This document shows, one piece after another, positions 34,869 to 42,799 of a DNA stretch of 64,000 bases. The first letter of the stretch is position 1. Every line of letters begins with the position of its first letter. A model generated the notes under the pieces. The model was not told the DNA's origin, did no database searches, and saw only the letters and a list, made by a program, of their open reading frames with translations. The position numbers and the translations under genes are program-made. Location: positions 1 through 64,000 of the forward strand of contig CADBYT010000005.1 in the NCBI GenBank assembly GCA_902798975.1, given 5' to 3'. The DNA comes from an uncultured Bacteroidia bacterium. Its GTDB lineage: Bacteria > Bacteroidota > Bacteroidia > Bacteroidales > UBA932.

Positions 34869-36026
34869 CTATCGTATTTTAAGTAATGCCAATGTGCTGA
34901 CTGCCAGGATGATTCCAATGATCCAGAAGCGCGTCACGATGCGCGGCTCCGGGATTCCCATCTTCTGGTAGTGGTGGTGGAGCGGCGCCATCAGGAAGAC
35001 GCGCCGGCCCTCGCCGTATTTCTTTTTCGTGTACTTGAAATAGCTGCGCTGGATGATGACCGACAGACTCTCCATCAGGAAAATGCCGCACAGGACGGGC
35101 AGCATCAGCTCCTTGCGGATGAGCACGGCGCTCACGCCGATCACGCCGCCGATGGTGAGACTCCCCGTGTCGCCCATGAAGACCTGGGCGGGGAAGGTGT
35201 TGTACCATAGGAATCCCAGCAACGCACCCACGAAGGCCGCCATGTAGATGGCCACCTCGCCGGAGCCGGGGATATACATGATGTTGAGGTAGTTGGCGTT
35301 GAGCACGTCGCCGCTCAGCCAGGCGATGACGCCGATGGCCACGCCCACGATGGCCGAGGTGCCTGTGGCGAGGCCGTCCATGCCGTCGGTGAGGTTGGTG
35401 CCGTTGGAGCAGCCCAGGACCACGAGGATGATCATGAGCATGTAGATGCCCCAGGAGCAGTAGACGCCCAGCTGCCCGCGGAAGGGGGAGAGCCAGGAGT
35501 AATCGAATTCATGCGCCTTGACGAAGGGGATCGTGGTCACGAGGCGGTCGGTGGGGATGGAGGGGCTGACGCACACGGTCAGGGCCACGAAGAGGCCCAG
35601 ACCGAACTGGAGCACCAGTTTGCCCTTCTCGCTCATGCCTTCCTTCTTGTGCTTGAACACTTTGATATAGTCGTCGGCAAAGCCGATGGCGCCGCACCAG
35701 AGGGTGGTGCCGAGGAGCAGCAGGGTGTAGATGCTGTCCAGGCGGCAGACCAGCAGGGCGGATCCCACCACGGCGGCGATGATGATCAGGCCGCCCATCG
35801 TGGGCGTGCCCTTCTTCTGCATCTGGCCTTCGAGCCCGAGGTCGCGGATCTCCTCGCCGATCTGCAGGCGCTGCAGCTTGCGGATGATGGCGCCGCCGGC
35901 GAAGAAGGCGATCAGCATGCTGATCACGGCCGCGAGCATGGCGCGGAAGGAGAGGTAGTTGAACAAGCCTGCGCCGGGGATGTGGAGGCCGAGGCTTTGG
36001 AGCCAGTCTACGAGGTGGTTCAGCAT
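34869..36026 (-). CDS. mraY: Phospho-N-acetylmuramoyl-pentapeptide transferase
   Basis: 385-residue polytopic membrane enzyme forming lipid I from undecaprenyl phosphate. It has the catalytic GFADDYIKVFKHKKEG segment, NLTDGMDGLA, and the C-terminal PLHHHYQKMG histidine motif. It overlaps murE by 7 nt. Confidence 0.96.
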   Translation of the reverse strand: MLNHLVDWLQSLGLHIPGAGLFNYLSFRAMLAAVISMLIAFFAGGAIIRKLQRLQIGEEIRDLGLEGQMQKKGTPTMGGLIIIAAVVGSALLVCRLDSIYTLLLLGTTLWCGAIGFADDYIKVFKHKKEGMSEKGKLVLQFGLGLFVALTVCVSPSIPTDRLVTTIPFVKAHEFDYSWLSPFRGQLGVYCSWGIYMLMIILVVLGCSNGTNLTDGMDGLATGTSAIVGVAIGVIAWLSGDVLNANYLNIMYIPGSGEVAIYMAAFVGALLGFLWYNTFPAQVFMGDTGSLTIGGVIGVSAVLIRKELMLPVLCGIFLMESLSVIIQRSYFKYTKKKYGEGRRVFLMAPLHHHYQKMGIPEPRIVTRFWIIGIILAVSTLALLKIR

Positions 36027-37582
36027 GACTCGAGGGTTTTGAAGGTTTCCAGTACGATTTCGCGCTCGTCGAAGTGGTTCTTGACGGTGCCGAGGATCTG
36101 ATAGGTCTCATGGCCCTTGCCGGCCAGCAGGACCGTGGCGCCCCGGGGGGCGAGCAGCAGGGCGGTGCGGATGGCCTCGCGGCGGTCGGCGATGCAGACC
36201 GTCTTGGCGAGGGCGGAGGCGTCCAGCCCGCGTTTGATGTCTTCGATGATGTCCTCCGTGCGCTCGGTGCGGCTGTTGTCGGAGGTGATGAAAATCTTGT
36301 CCGCGAGGCGGCCGGCCACGGCACCCATCTCGGGGCGCTTGGTCTTGTCGCGGTCGCCGCCGCAGCCGAACAGGCAGATGAGCTCCCGGTCGGGCGCGAC
36401 GTCGCGCAGGGTCTTCAGGACGTTCTCCAGGGCGTCCGGGGTGTGGGCGTAGTCGATCACGACGCTCAGGTCCTTCGGCCCGCGGAGGGTCTCCAGGCGG
36501 CCCGGAGCGGGCTCCAGGCGCGATAGGGCCACGAGCGCTTCCTCGTGGTTGACGCCCAGCACGAGGGCGGTCGTGTAGATGGCGAGGAGGTTGTAGGCGT
36601 TGTGCGCACCGATCAGGCGCGTCCACACTTCGCTGCCGTCGATGCGGAGCAGCATGCCTTCCGGGCTCTGCTCCAGGATACGGGCGCAGTGGTCTGCGGC
36701 GCTCCGGCAAGAGTAGCCGACCACGTGGGCGTGGGTGTTCTGCACCATCACCTCGCCGTGCTTGTCGTCGAGGTTGATGATGGCGGTGGCGCCGGCGGCG
36801 AGGCCGTCGAAGAAGAGTTTCTTGCAGCGGAGGTACTCCGCGAAGGTGCCGTGGTAGTCGAGGTGGTCGTGGGTGAGGTTGGAGAAAATGGCCACGCGGA
36901 AGTCCAGGCCCGCGATGCGCTGCTGTTCCACGCCGATCGAGCTGACTTCCATGAAGCAGTATTCGCAGCCGGCTTCGACCATTTCGGCCAGGAGGGCGTT
37001 GAGCGTCACGGGATCGGAGGTGGTGTTGGTGGTCTCGCTGCGGCGGGTGCCCACGTAGTTCGCGATGGTGGAGAGCAGGCCGCATTCGTAGCCGAGGTGG
37101 CGGAACATGTGGTACAGCAGCGTGACGGTCGTCGTCTTGCCGTTCGTGCCCGTAATGCCCACCAGCTTCAGCTTCCCGCTCGGATGCCCGTAGAAAGCAT
37201 CTGCCGCCATAGCCACCGCTTTCCGGCTGTCCTTGACAATTACTGTCGCAGCCAGGCTCGCCGGTATGCCTGCGGCTCGGCTTCCATCCTCGCTTCCCGC
37301 TGACGCGGGAACCGGATTCGGCGCCACGAATCCTGCTGCGGCTGAGCTTTCGCCGTCAGGCAGCACCGGCGAAGCCTGGCCCTCGAATAGAATAGCGGTG
37401 GCGCCGGCATTGATGGCCTGCTGCAGGTAGGCGCGGCCGTCGTTCCCGCAGCCGTTCACGGCGATGAAGAGGCTGCCCGGCTGCACGCGGCGGGAGTCGT
37501 TGGTCAGGGACGTGATCTCCACATCCTGGCAGCCCTGCACGGAGAGGACGCCGCAATTCCGTATGATTTCACTCAGTTTCAT
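36020..37582 (-). CDS. murE: UDP-MurNAc-L-alanyl-D-glutamate--diaminopimelate ligase, with in-frame palindromic insert
   Basis: 520-residue ligase adding the third stem-peptide residue. ATP-binding GITGTNGKTTT is at about 143-153 and the C-terminal domain carries DNSR where diaminopimelate-type MurE has DNPR, so meso-DAP is the likely substrate. Residues about 70-113, between AILFEGQ and ATVIVKD, are an extra low-complexity Ala/Gly/Ser/Pro segment absent from other MurE proteins; the DNA below it is a 130-bp palindromic element (37251-37380). The insert lies in the N-terminal UDP-binding domain, before the ATP site. ATG 37582 overlaps ftsI by 4 nt. Confidence 0.93.
   Translation of the reverse strand: MKLSEIIRNCGVLSVQGCQDVEITSLTNDSRRVQPGSLFIAVNGCGNDGRAYLQQAINAGATAILFEGQASPVLPDGESSAAAGFVAPNPVPASAGSEDGSRAAGIPASLAATVIVKDSRKAVAMAADAFYGHPSGKLKLVGITGTNGKTTTVTLLYHMFRHLGYECGLLSTIANYVGTRRSETTNTTSDPVTLNALLAEMVEAGCEYCFMEVSSIGVEQQRIAGLDFRVAIFSNLTHDHLDYHGTFAEYLRCKKLFFDGLAAGATAIINLDDKHGEVMVQNTHAHVVGYSCRSAADHCARILEQSPEGMLLRIDGSEVWTRLIGAHNAYNLLAIYTTALVLGVNHEEALVALSRLEPAPGRLETLRGPKDLSVVIDYAHTPDALENVLKTLRDVAPDRELICLFGCGGDRDKTKRPEMGAVAGRLADKIFITSDNSRTERTEDIIEDIKRGLDASALAKTVCIADRREAIRTALLLAPRGATVLLAGKGHETYQILGTVKNHFDEREIVLETFKTLESC
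37251..37380. repeat. 130-bp palindromic element inserted in frame inside murE
   Basis: The ends are imperfect inverted repeats of about 22-24 bp: GCCAGGCTCGCCGGTATGCCTG at 37251-37272 (22 bases, so read it as 37251-37270 plus TG) and its partner at 37357-37380, differing by one extra T and two substitutions. Inside are CCCGC-TGAC-GCGGG and GGATTCG-GCGCCA-CGAATCC hairpins. The right part contains TTCGCCG...CCGGCGAA, the core of the REP-like repeats seen at 22984 and 24595. It resembles in concept the Rickettsia palindromic elements that insert into coding genes. No direct target duplication is obvious. Confidence 0.65.
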
Positions 37583-39480
37583 TTCGTTACTGTGCTTCGC
37601 TTCAATTCTTCCCGGAAGCACGGGTCTATGTTGTACAGCTGATCGACGACGGTGCGGATGGCGCGGGCGGGGATGCCGCCGCCCTGGAACTGCCGGCTCG
37701 TGGGCTTGGAATACACCGTGCAGATGATGCTGTATTGCGGCTTGTCCGCCGGGAAGAACCCGACGAAGGTGCCCTGGTATTTGCGGCGCCCCATGGCGTC
37801 CTGGTATTGTCCGTTGGCGTAGGTGCCGAAGGAGGTTCCGGTCTTGCCGGCCACGGCGCACTTGGCGTCCTTGAGCCGCCTGGCGGTGCCTTCCTCGGTC
37901 ACGGCCTTGAGTGCGCGGGTGATGGTGTCGGCCACGGCCTTCGAGCAGACGGCGGCGTTCAGCACGCCCGGCCCGCGCCGCTCGGTGACGATGCCGTTCT
38001 CTTCGATGTCCTCGACCAGGTAGGGCTTCATCATGCGGCCCTTGTTCGCGATGGCGTTGTAGAAGGTCAGGATGTGCAGGGGTGTCTCCTCGGTGCTGTA
38101 GCCGAAGCCGATGGAGCCGAGGTCCGTGTCGGTCCAGTAGCGCGTGGACGGGCTCGGGATGGTGGGCGTCTGCAGACCGTCCAGGTCGAAGGCGAAGGCC
38201 TCGCCGAGCTTGTAGTTGTAGATGTTCTGCAGGAAACGCTCGGTCTTCTCCAGCCCCTTGCCGCGGCCCTTGCTCTTGTCGATGCCGTAGTTCTTGACGG
38301 CCAGCGTCGCGAAAACGTAGTTGGACGAGATCTTGAAGCCGTCCAGGATGGAGATGCGGTTGGTGTGGTGCTGGCGGGCGAAGTCGGGGATGTGCGCGTC
38401 CTTGATGCTGGTGCCGGCCACGTTGCCGTTGGTGGCGGGCAGAGTTTCCTCGAGGCTCTTGATGAAGCCGTCGTTGAGCACGGACATCAGCGTGACGGTC
38501 TTGAACACCGAGCCGGGCTCGCCCTTGCGGCCGATGGCGAGGTTCTGGATTTCCTCAAAGGGGCCGTTGCCGTCCTCGCGTACGAGGTTGACCATGGCGC
38601 GGATGGCGCCGGTGGAGACTTCCATCAGCACGAGGCAGGCGCCTTCGAGGTCGGGCTCCTCGGCGATCTGCTCGCGGAGCGCCTTGTCGGCGATGTCCTG
38701 GTAGTCGATGTTGAGGGTGATGCGCAGGTCCTTGCCGTCCACGGCCTTGACGTAGGCGCTGTCGCTGTTGCGCACGCGGCCGTAATCGGTCACACGCATC
38801 CATTCGCGGCCTTCCTGGCCGTGCAGGACGTAGTCGAACTTGCCCTCAAGACCGATGTGGGTGTTGGCTACGTCGGACTTGTTGTTTCGCACGAAGCCGA
38901 TGGTGCGCCGGGCGAGTTTCCCGTAAGGGTACTGGCGGATATGCTCCTGCTCCACGATCATGCCGCTGCGGTAGCGGCCGTCACGGAAGAGCGGGAGGGC
39001 GATCACGCGGTTGTAGACGTTGCGGTCGACGGGGTGGCCGATTCGGACATATTTGCGCCCGTTGGCGCGGCCGTCGGTGATGAGCTTGTAGTACTGCTCG
39101 GCGGTCCTGTCGCCGAATTCGGCCGCGAGGCCTTCGGCGAGGTCGCGGGCCTTGCCCAGCCAGGCCTGCTCCTGCTCGGGGCTGTTGGTGTCCTTGAGGA
39201 CGGTGCAGTCCATGTAGAACTGGTAGATCGGGCAGGAGATGGCGAGCAGCCGCCCCTCGGAGTCGAGGATGTTGCCGCGGGCGGGCTCGATGATGTTGAT
39301 CGTGTTGGAGGGGGTCAGGGCGTCGGCGATCTTGGGATCGGGACGCCAGAAGAGCTGGATGCCCGCCAGGCGCACGATCAGCACCAGCGCGGCGATGAGC
39401 ATCGCCACGTAGAGCAGGTACAGGATCACGCCGATCCTGTCGCGCTTCTTGGGCTTGGGTGTGGTGGCTTCCGTACTCAT
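37579..39480 (-). CDS. ftsI: Peptidoglycan transpeptidase FtsI (penicillin-binding protein 3 type)
   Basis: 633-residue class B penicillin-binding protein with one N-terminal membrane anchor (about 17-44), a pedestal domain beginning at EPARGNILD (65-73), and a transpeptidase domain. Catalytic motifs are Ser324-x-x-Lys327 in EPGSVFK, SSN at 385-387, and KTGTSFG near 560. No PASTA repeats are evident. It crosslinks septal peptidoglycan with FtsW. It overlaps ftsL and murE by 4 nt each. Confidence 0.95.
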   Translation of the reverse strand: MSTEATTPKPKKRDRIGVILYLLYVAMLIAALVLIVRLAGIQLFWRPDPKIADALTPSNTINIIEPARGNILDSEGRLLAISCPIYQFYMDCTVLKDTNSPEQEQAWLGKARDLAEGLAAEFGDRTAEQYYKLITDGRANGRKYVRIGHPVDRNVYNRVIALPLFRDGRYRSGMIVEQEHIRQYPYGKLARRTIGFVRNNKSDVANTHIGLEGKFDYVLHGQEGREWMRVTDYGRVRNSDSAYVKAVDGKDLRITLNIDYQDIADKALREQIAEEPDLEGACLVLMEVSTGAIRAMVNLVREDGNGPFEEIQNLAIGRKGEPGSVFKTVTLMSVLNDGFIKSLEETLPATNGNVAGTSIKDAHIPDFARQHHTNRISILDGFKISSNYVFATLAVKNYGIDKSKGRGKGLEKTERFLQNIYNYKLGEAFAFDLDGLQTPTIPSPSTRYWTDTDLGSIGFGYSTEETPLHILTFYNAIANKGRMMKPYLVEDIEENGIVTERRGPGVLNAAVCSKAVADTITRALKAVTEEGTARRLKDAKCAVAGKTGTSFGTYANGQYQDAMGRRKYQGTFVGFFPADKPQYSIICTVYSKPTSRQFQGGGIPARAIRTVVDQLYNIDPCFREELKRSTVTK

Positions 39481-39824
39481 CTCTTCACGACCGTTGCGGG
39501 TTTATCAGCTTCCTTAACATTCGAGCCCAGCTGCTCCAGCATGTCTTCCACGCTGCCGCGCCGGCTCACGCCCACCAGCTCGAAGACCTTCTGCGAATGC
39601 ACGATCTCGAGCTCTTTGAGCACCGCCTTGTTCTTTTCCACCTTGCTCATCGTGGTCTCGATCATCAGGCTGAACCAGATCACGAGGCCGAAGAGCAGGA
39701 AGGTGTAGGCGATATGGACGAAGTAGCGCCCGATGTTGAGGCGGAGCAGGAACTCGCCCTTCAGGATCGCCTGGATGCTGTTTTTGAAGAACAGGCCTAT
39801 GTCCGACAGTTTCCAGGTCTTCAT
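39477..39824 (-). CDS. ftsL: FtsL-like small division protein
   Basis: 115-residue bitopic protein with one membrane segment at about 35-56 (FVHIAYTFLLFGLVIWFSLMIE region) and a short periplasmic helical tail. Sequence similarity alone is weak, but size, topology and position between rsmH and ftsI identify it as the FtsL of this cluster. It overlaps both neighbours by 4 nt. Confidence 0.85.
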   Translation of the reverse strand: MKTWKLSDIGLFFKNSIQAILKGEFLLRLNIGRYFVHIAYTFLLFGLVIWFSLMIETTMSKVEKNKAVLKELEIVHSQKVFELVGVSRRGSVEDMLEQLGSNVKEADKPATVVKR

Positions 39825-40723
39825 ACGCGTTCGGCGATTCTGAGTTTGGCGCTGCGCGCGCGGGTATTGCCGGCGATCTCCGCCTCGTCGGGCAGGATCG
39901 GCTTGCGGTCGACGGCCTTCAGGGGCGCGCTGCTTCGCCCGAAGACGTCTTTTTCTTCTTCGCCCCCGATGTTGCCGCTGCGGATGAAGTTCTTCACCAT
40001 GCGGTCTTCGAGGGAGTGGTAGGTAATGACGGCCAGGCGGCCGCCTTTCTTGAGCGAGGCTGCGGCGCCGGAGAGGAATTTCTCCAGCGCGCGCATTTCC
40101 TCGTTGACCTCGATGCGCAGGGCCTGATAGACCTTGGCGAGGTATTTATGTTCAGCGAATGTAGGCAGGGCCGCCGCGATGGCACGGTCGAGGTCGTCTG
40201 TGGTGAGGATCGGCGCGGCCGCGCGGGCGGTCGCAACGAGTTGCGCCACCCTGCGGGCGTTGTCGAGCTCTCCGTAGAGCCGGAAAATCTTTTCCAATTC
40301 TTCTTGCGTATAAGAATTGACGATGTCAGCCGCGGTGTTACCGCCCTGCCTGTTCATCCGCATGTCAAGCGGAGCATTGAAGCGGAAAGAGAAGCCTCTC
40401 TCCGCCGTGTCGAACTGATGGGAACTCACGCCCAGGTCGGCGAGAATCCCGTCGAGCCCTCCTTCCGCATGGAGGAGGGTGTAGTTATGGATGAAACGGA
40501 AATTGTTGTGTATAAGAATGAAGCGCGGGTCGTCCGGGGCCTGGGCCAGGGCGTCCTCGTCGCGGTCGAATGCCATCAGCCGTCCCTTGGGGGAGAGCCG
40601 GGAGAGGATCTCGCGGCTATGCCCGCCGCCGCCGAAGGTGGCGTCGGCATAGAAGCCGTCCGGGTTGAGGACCAGGGCGTCTACGCTGGGGTGGAGGAGA
40701 ACGGGATTATGATACTCAGACAT
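39821..40723 (-). CDS. rsmH: 16S rRNA (cytosine(1402)-N(4))-methyltransferase
   Basis: 300-residue S-adenosylmethionine-dependent enzyme (formerly MraW). It begins YHNPVLLHPSVDAL, has the SAM-binding DATFGGGGHSREIL near 27-40, DLGVSSHQFD, and a C-terminal TYHSLEDRMVK. It overlaps mraZ by 8 nt. Confidence 0.96.
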   Translation of the reverse strand: MSEYHNPVLLHPSVDALVLNPDGFYADATFGGGGHSREILSRLSPKGRLMAFDRDEDALAQAPDDPRFILIHNNFRFIHNYTLLHAEGGLDGILADLGVSSHQFDTAERGFSFRFNAPLDMRMNRQGGNTAADIVNSYTQEELEKIFRLYGELDNARRVAQLVATARAAAPILTTDDLDRAIAAALPTFAEHKYLAKVYQALRIEVNEEMRALEKFLSGAAASLKKGGRLAVITYHSLEDRMVKNFIRSGNIGGEEEKDVFGRSSAPLKAVDRKPILPDEAEIAGNTRARSAKLRIAERV

Positions 40724-41183
40724 TCACGGGCCCCTTTTTCGAGAGGCTTTCCGCGATGGCAATGAATTCTTCGTTTGACAGTCTGGACGTCTCGTACCGC
40801 TCCTTGGCCCAGATCTCAATCTTGAAATCATTGCCGGAGAAAACCACTTCTTTGTTCACACCAATGGAATCAAGGAGCTTGCGGCTGATCGAGATGCGGC
40901 CGAACTTGGCGTCCGGCTCGACGATATCACGATCCCGCAGGTATTCTCTCCAGAATGTTTTGTGCTGTTGGTTGAACGTGAGGTCGAGACTGTCTTTGAC
41001 CTTGCCGGACTGCCGCTCCCATTCTTCGAAGCAGTACATCTCGAGGCAAGGCTCGAATAAATCTTTCTTAACGACGAACCTCATATCGCTTCCAGGCGGC
41101 ATCGCACCCTTGAGCGGCGCGGGAAGGACCAGCCTTCCTTTGTCGTCCACGCGGGATGTGTATTCGCCGATGAAAGTGACCAT
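40716..41183 (-). CDS. mraZ: Division/cell-wall cluster transcriptional regulator MraZ
   Basis: 155-residue protein with two AbrB-like MraZ repeats; the first shows EYTSRVDDKGRLVLPAPLK and the second RISISRKLLDSIG. It binds repeats in its own promoter in other bacteria. ATG 41183 is preferred to the upstream TTG at 41192. It is the first gene of the dcw cluster, with a TATCTTTG box at 41210-41217. Confidence 0.93.
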   Translation of the reverse strand: MVTFIGEYTSRVDDKGRLVLPAPLKGAMPPGSDMRFVVKKDLFEPCLEMYCFEEWERQSGKVKDSLDLTFNQQHKTFWREYLRDRDIVEPDAKFGRISISRKLLDSIGVNKEVVFSGNDFKIEIWAKERYETSRLSNEEFIAIAESLSKKGPVNV

Positions 41184-41209
41184 TTCGTTCAATTCTTATA
41201 CGCAATGGA

Positions 41210-41217
41210 CAAAGATA
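41210..41217 (-). promoter_or_regulatory. -7 box of the dcw cluster promoter
   Basis: TATCTTTG on the minus strand, 26 nt before the mraZ ATG. Upstream lies an AT-rich stretch with repeated TTCTTCCA motifs (about 41230-41265) that could be regulatory sites, but direct MraZ boxes are not obvious. Confidence 0.65.
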
Positions 41218-41314
41218 GTAAAAATTTTCCACTTTCTTCCATTCTTTTACAATTTCTTCCACAATTTGTAAAAAAATCTCCGCCGGCGGGCGGAGACTCA
41301 GACTTGCGTCGAAA

Positions 41315-42799
41315 TTACTCAGCAGTTTGCTGCACTTGAACCGGCTCGGAGAGAATGATGTCTTCGAGCCGTTTTGTGTCCCAGCGCAGCTCGTCGACGG
41401 TGAATTCCGGGACGTTGTAGGACTTGAACAGGCGCCGGTTCTGCTCCGGATCCCGCTGCGGCAGCAGGAAGGGCTTGGTGGCCCGTCCGTCCGCATCTAA
41501 ATAGGTGAAATACAGCCGGGTATAGGATCCGTCGTCCCGACGGGAGGTGAAGACGATCCAGCGGGAATTCGAGCTCCAGGCCTTGAAGCTTTCCGCCTTG
41601 TCGGAATTGATTTCGTCCATCGGACGCGTCTGTCCCGTGGTCAGGTCGGTGAGGTAGATATCCCCGGATTCATGCCAGACATGGAAGGAGCCGAAACGGC
41701 CGACTCCGCTCAGCAGGAAACGTCCGTCCGGCGAGGGCCGCGGCGTCACGGCGCTGAGGCTGTCCGTGACCGCATCGAAGACCAGCCGCGGCTCCCCGAA
41801 CGCACGCGTCGCGGGGTCGAAATCTATCGCGTAAATGTTGTAGCGGATGCGGTCCGTCAGCAGGGTCGGATCGGTCGAGGCGTCCGCACCCCAGTCCGGC
41901 AGCCACGAGGACGCATAGTAGAGCGTTTTCCCGTCTGCAGCCCAGTAGGGGAAGGTTTCGTAGGCCAGGGAATCGTGCACGATGTAACTGACCCGGTCCC
42001 GCTCGACGTCATACAGGATCAGGTCCGACGCCGAGTCGTACACTTCGATTTTCTGCCTGTCCGAGCGGAAGAAGGTCTGCGCCGTCTTGTTGACCGAATA
42101 GGCGATCAGCGGCTCGCTCGGGTGCCAGGAAGGATAGACCGCATTGGAGATCAGGTCGCCGGTCTTGAAGGCGACCTTCTTCCCGCGTTCTCCCGTCACG
42201 ACGACGGTCCCGCCCGCCGCCTCCCGGGCGTGGAATTGGAAATTCTCCGTGCTGTAGTTCTGGAAAGAGTGGCAGTTGATGCATTGCAGTTCCGTCCGGG
42301 CGCTGATCAGCAGGTTGTTGTAGAGGTCCTTCTCGCGGAACGAACTCAGGTCCCGCTGGCGCAGCACCAGGTCCCCGTAGTTGGAATAGCCCGGCTCGAT
42401 GAGGCGGTAAATCACGTAGCGGTCGATCTCCTCCGGCGCCACCGTCCAGCGGGTCTCCGGCAGGGCCACCCACTGTCCCGCCCTGCGGACGAAGATCCGG
42501 ACGCGCAGTTCCGTCGCCCCGTCCAGCAGACGCCGCCATTTCTTCTCCGGAATGCGCACTTCCGGCCCCTTCAGGACGACGTCCGCACCCGCGCCGGACA
42601 GCACCACGACGCAGGCGTCCGCGGGCGTGAGGATATTGAAATTCAGGGGCGCGATGTTGCGCGGAATGGTGATGTCCGTATAGTCCGGATACAGCGCGGG
42701 CGGCTCTTCGGCAAGCGCGGCGTCCTGCCAGCCGCCGGGCGTACACGCGGCCGCCAGCAGCATCAGCAAGAGCAAGCTATGTCCGAAGAAGCGTCTCAT
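41315..42799 (-). CDS. TolB-like beta-propeller lipoprotein with CxxCH motif
   Basis: 494-residue lipoprotein (lipobox AAAC, Cys19). After an Ig-like N-terminal region comes one CINCH motif (Cys173, Cys176, His177), the signature for covalent heme c attachment, then TolB/PD40-type propeller repeats such as PSPDGRFLLSG and SNSRWIVFTSRRDDG. Relatives in Bacteroides occur beside DUF6057 proteins, as here. Function unknown; an envelope role in sensing or binding is plausible. Its ATG overlaps the DUF6057 stop by 4 nt. The frame extends upstream to 43135, but that part shadows the DUF6057 gene. Confidence 0.82.
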   Translation of the reverse strand: MRRFFGHSLLLLMLLAAACTPGGWQDAALAEEPPALYPDYTDITIPRNIAPLNFNILTPADACVVVLSGAGADVVLKGPEVRIPEKKWRRLLDGATELRVRIFVRRAGQWVALPETRWTVAPEEIDRYVIYRLIEPGYSNYGDLVLRQRDLSSFREKDLYNNLLISARTELQCINCHSFQNYSTENFQFHAREAAGGTVVVTGERGKKVAFKTGDLISNAVYPSWHPSEPLIAYSVNKTAQTFFRSDRQKIEVYDSASDLILYDVERDRVSYIVHDSLAYETFPYWAADGKTLYYASSWLPDWGADASTDPTLLTDRIRYNIYAIDFDPATRAFGEPRLVFDAVTDSLSAVTPRPSPDGRFLLSGVGRFGSFHVWHESGDIYLTDLTTGQTRPMDEINSDKAESFKAWSSNSRWIVFTSRRDDGSYTRLYFTYLDADGRATKPFLLPQRDPEQNRRLFKSYNVPEFTVDELRWDTKRLEDIILSEPVQVQQTAE

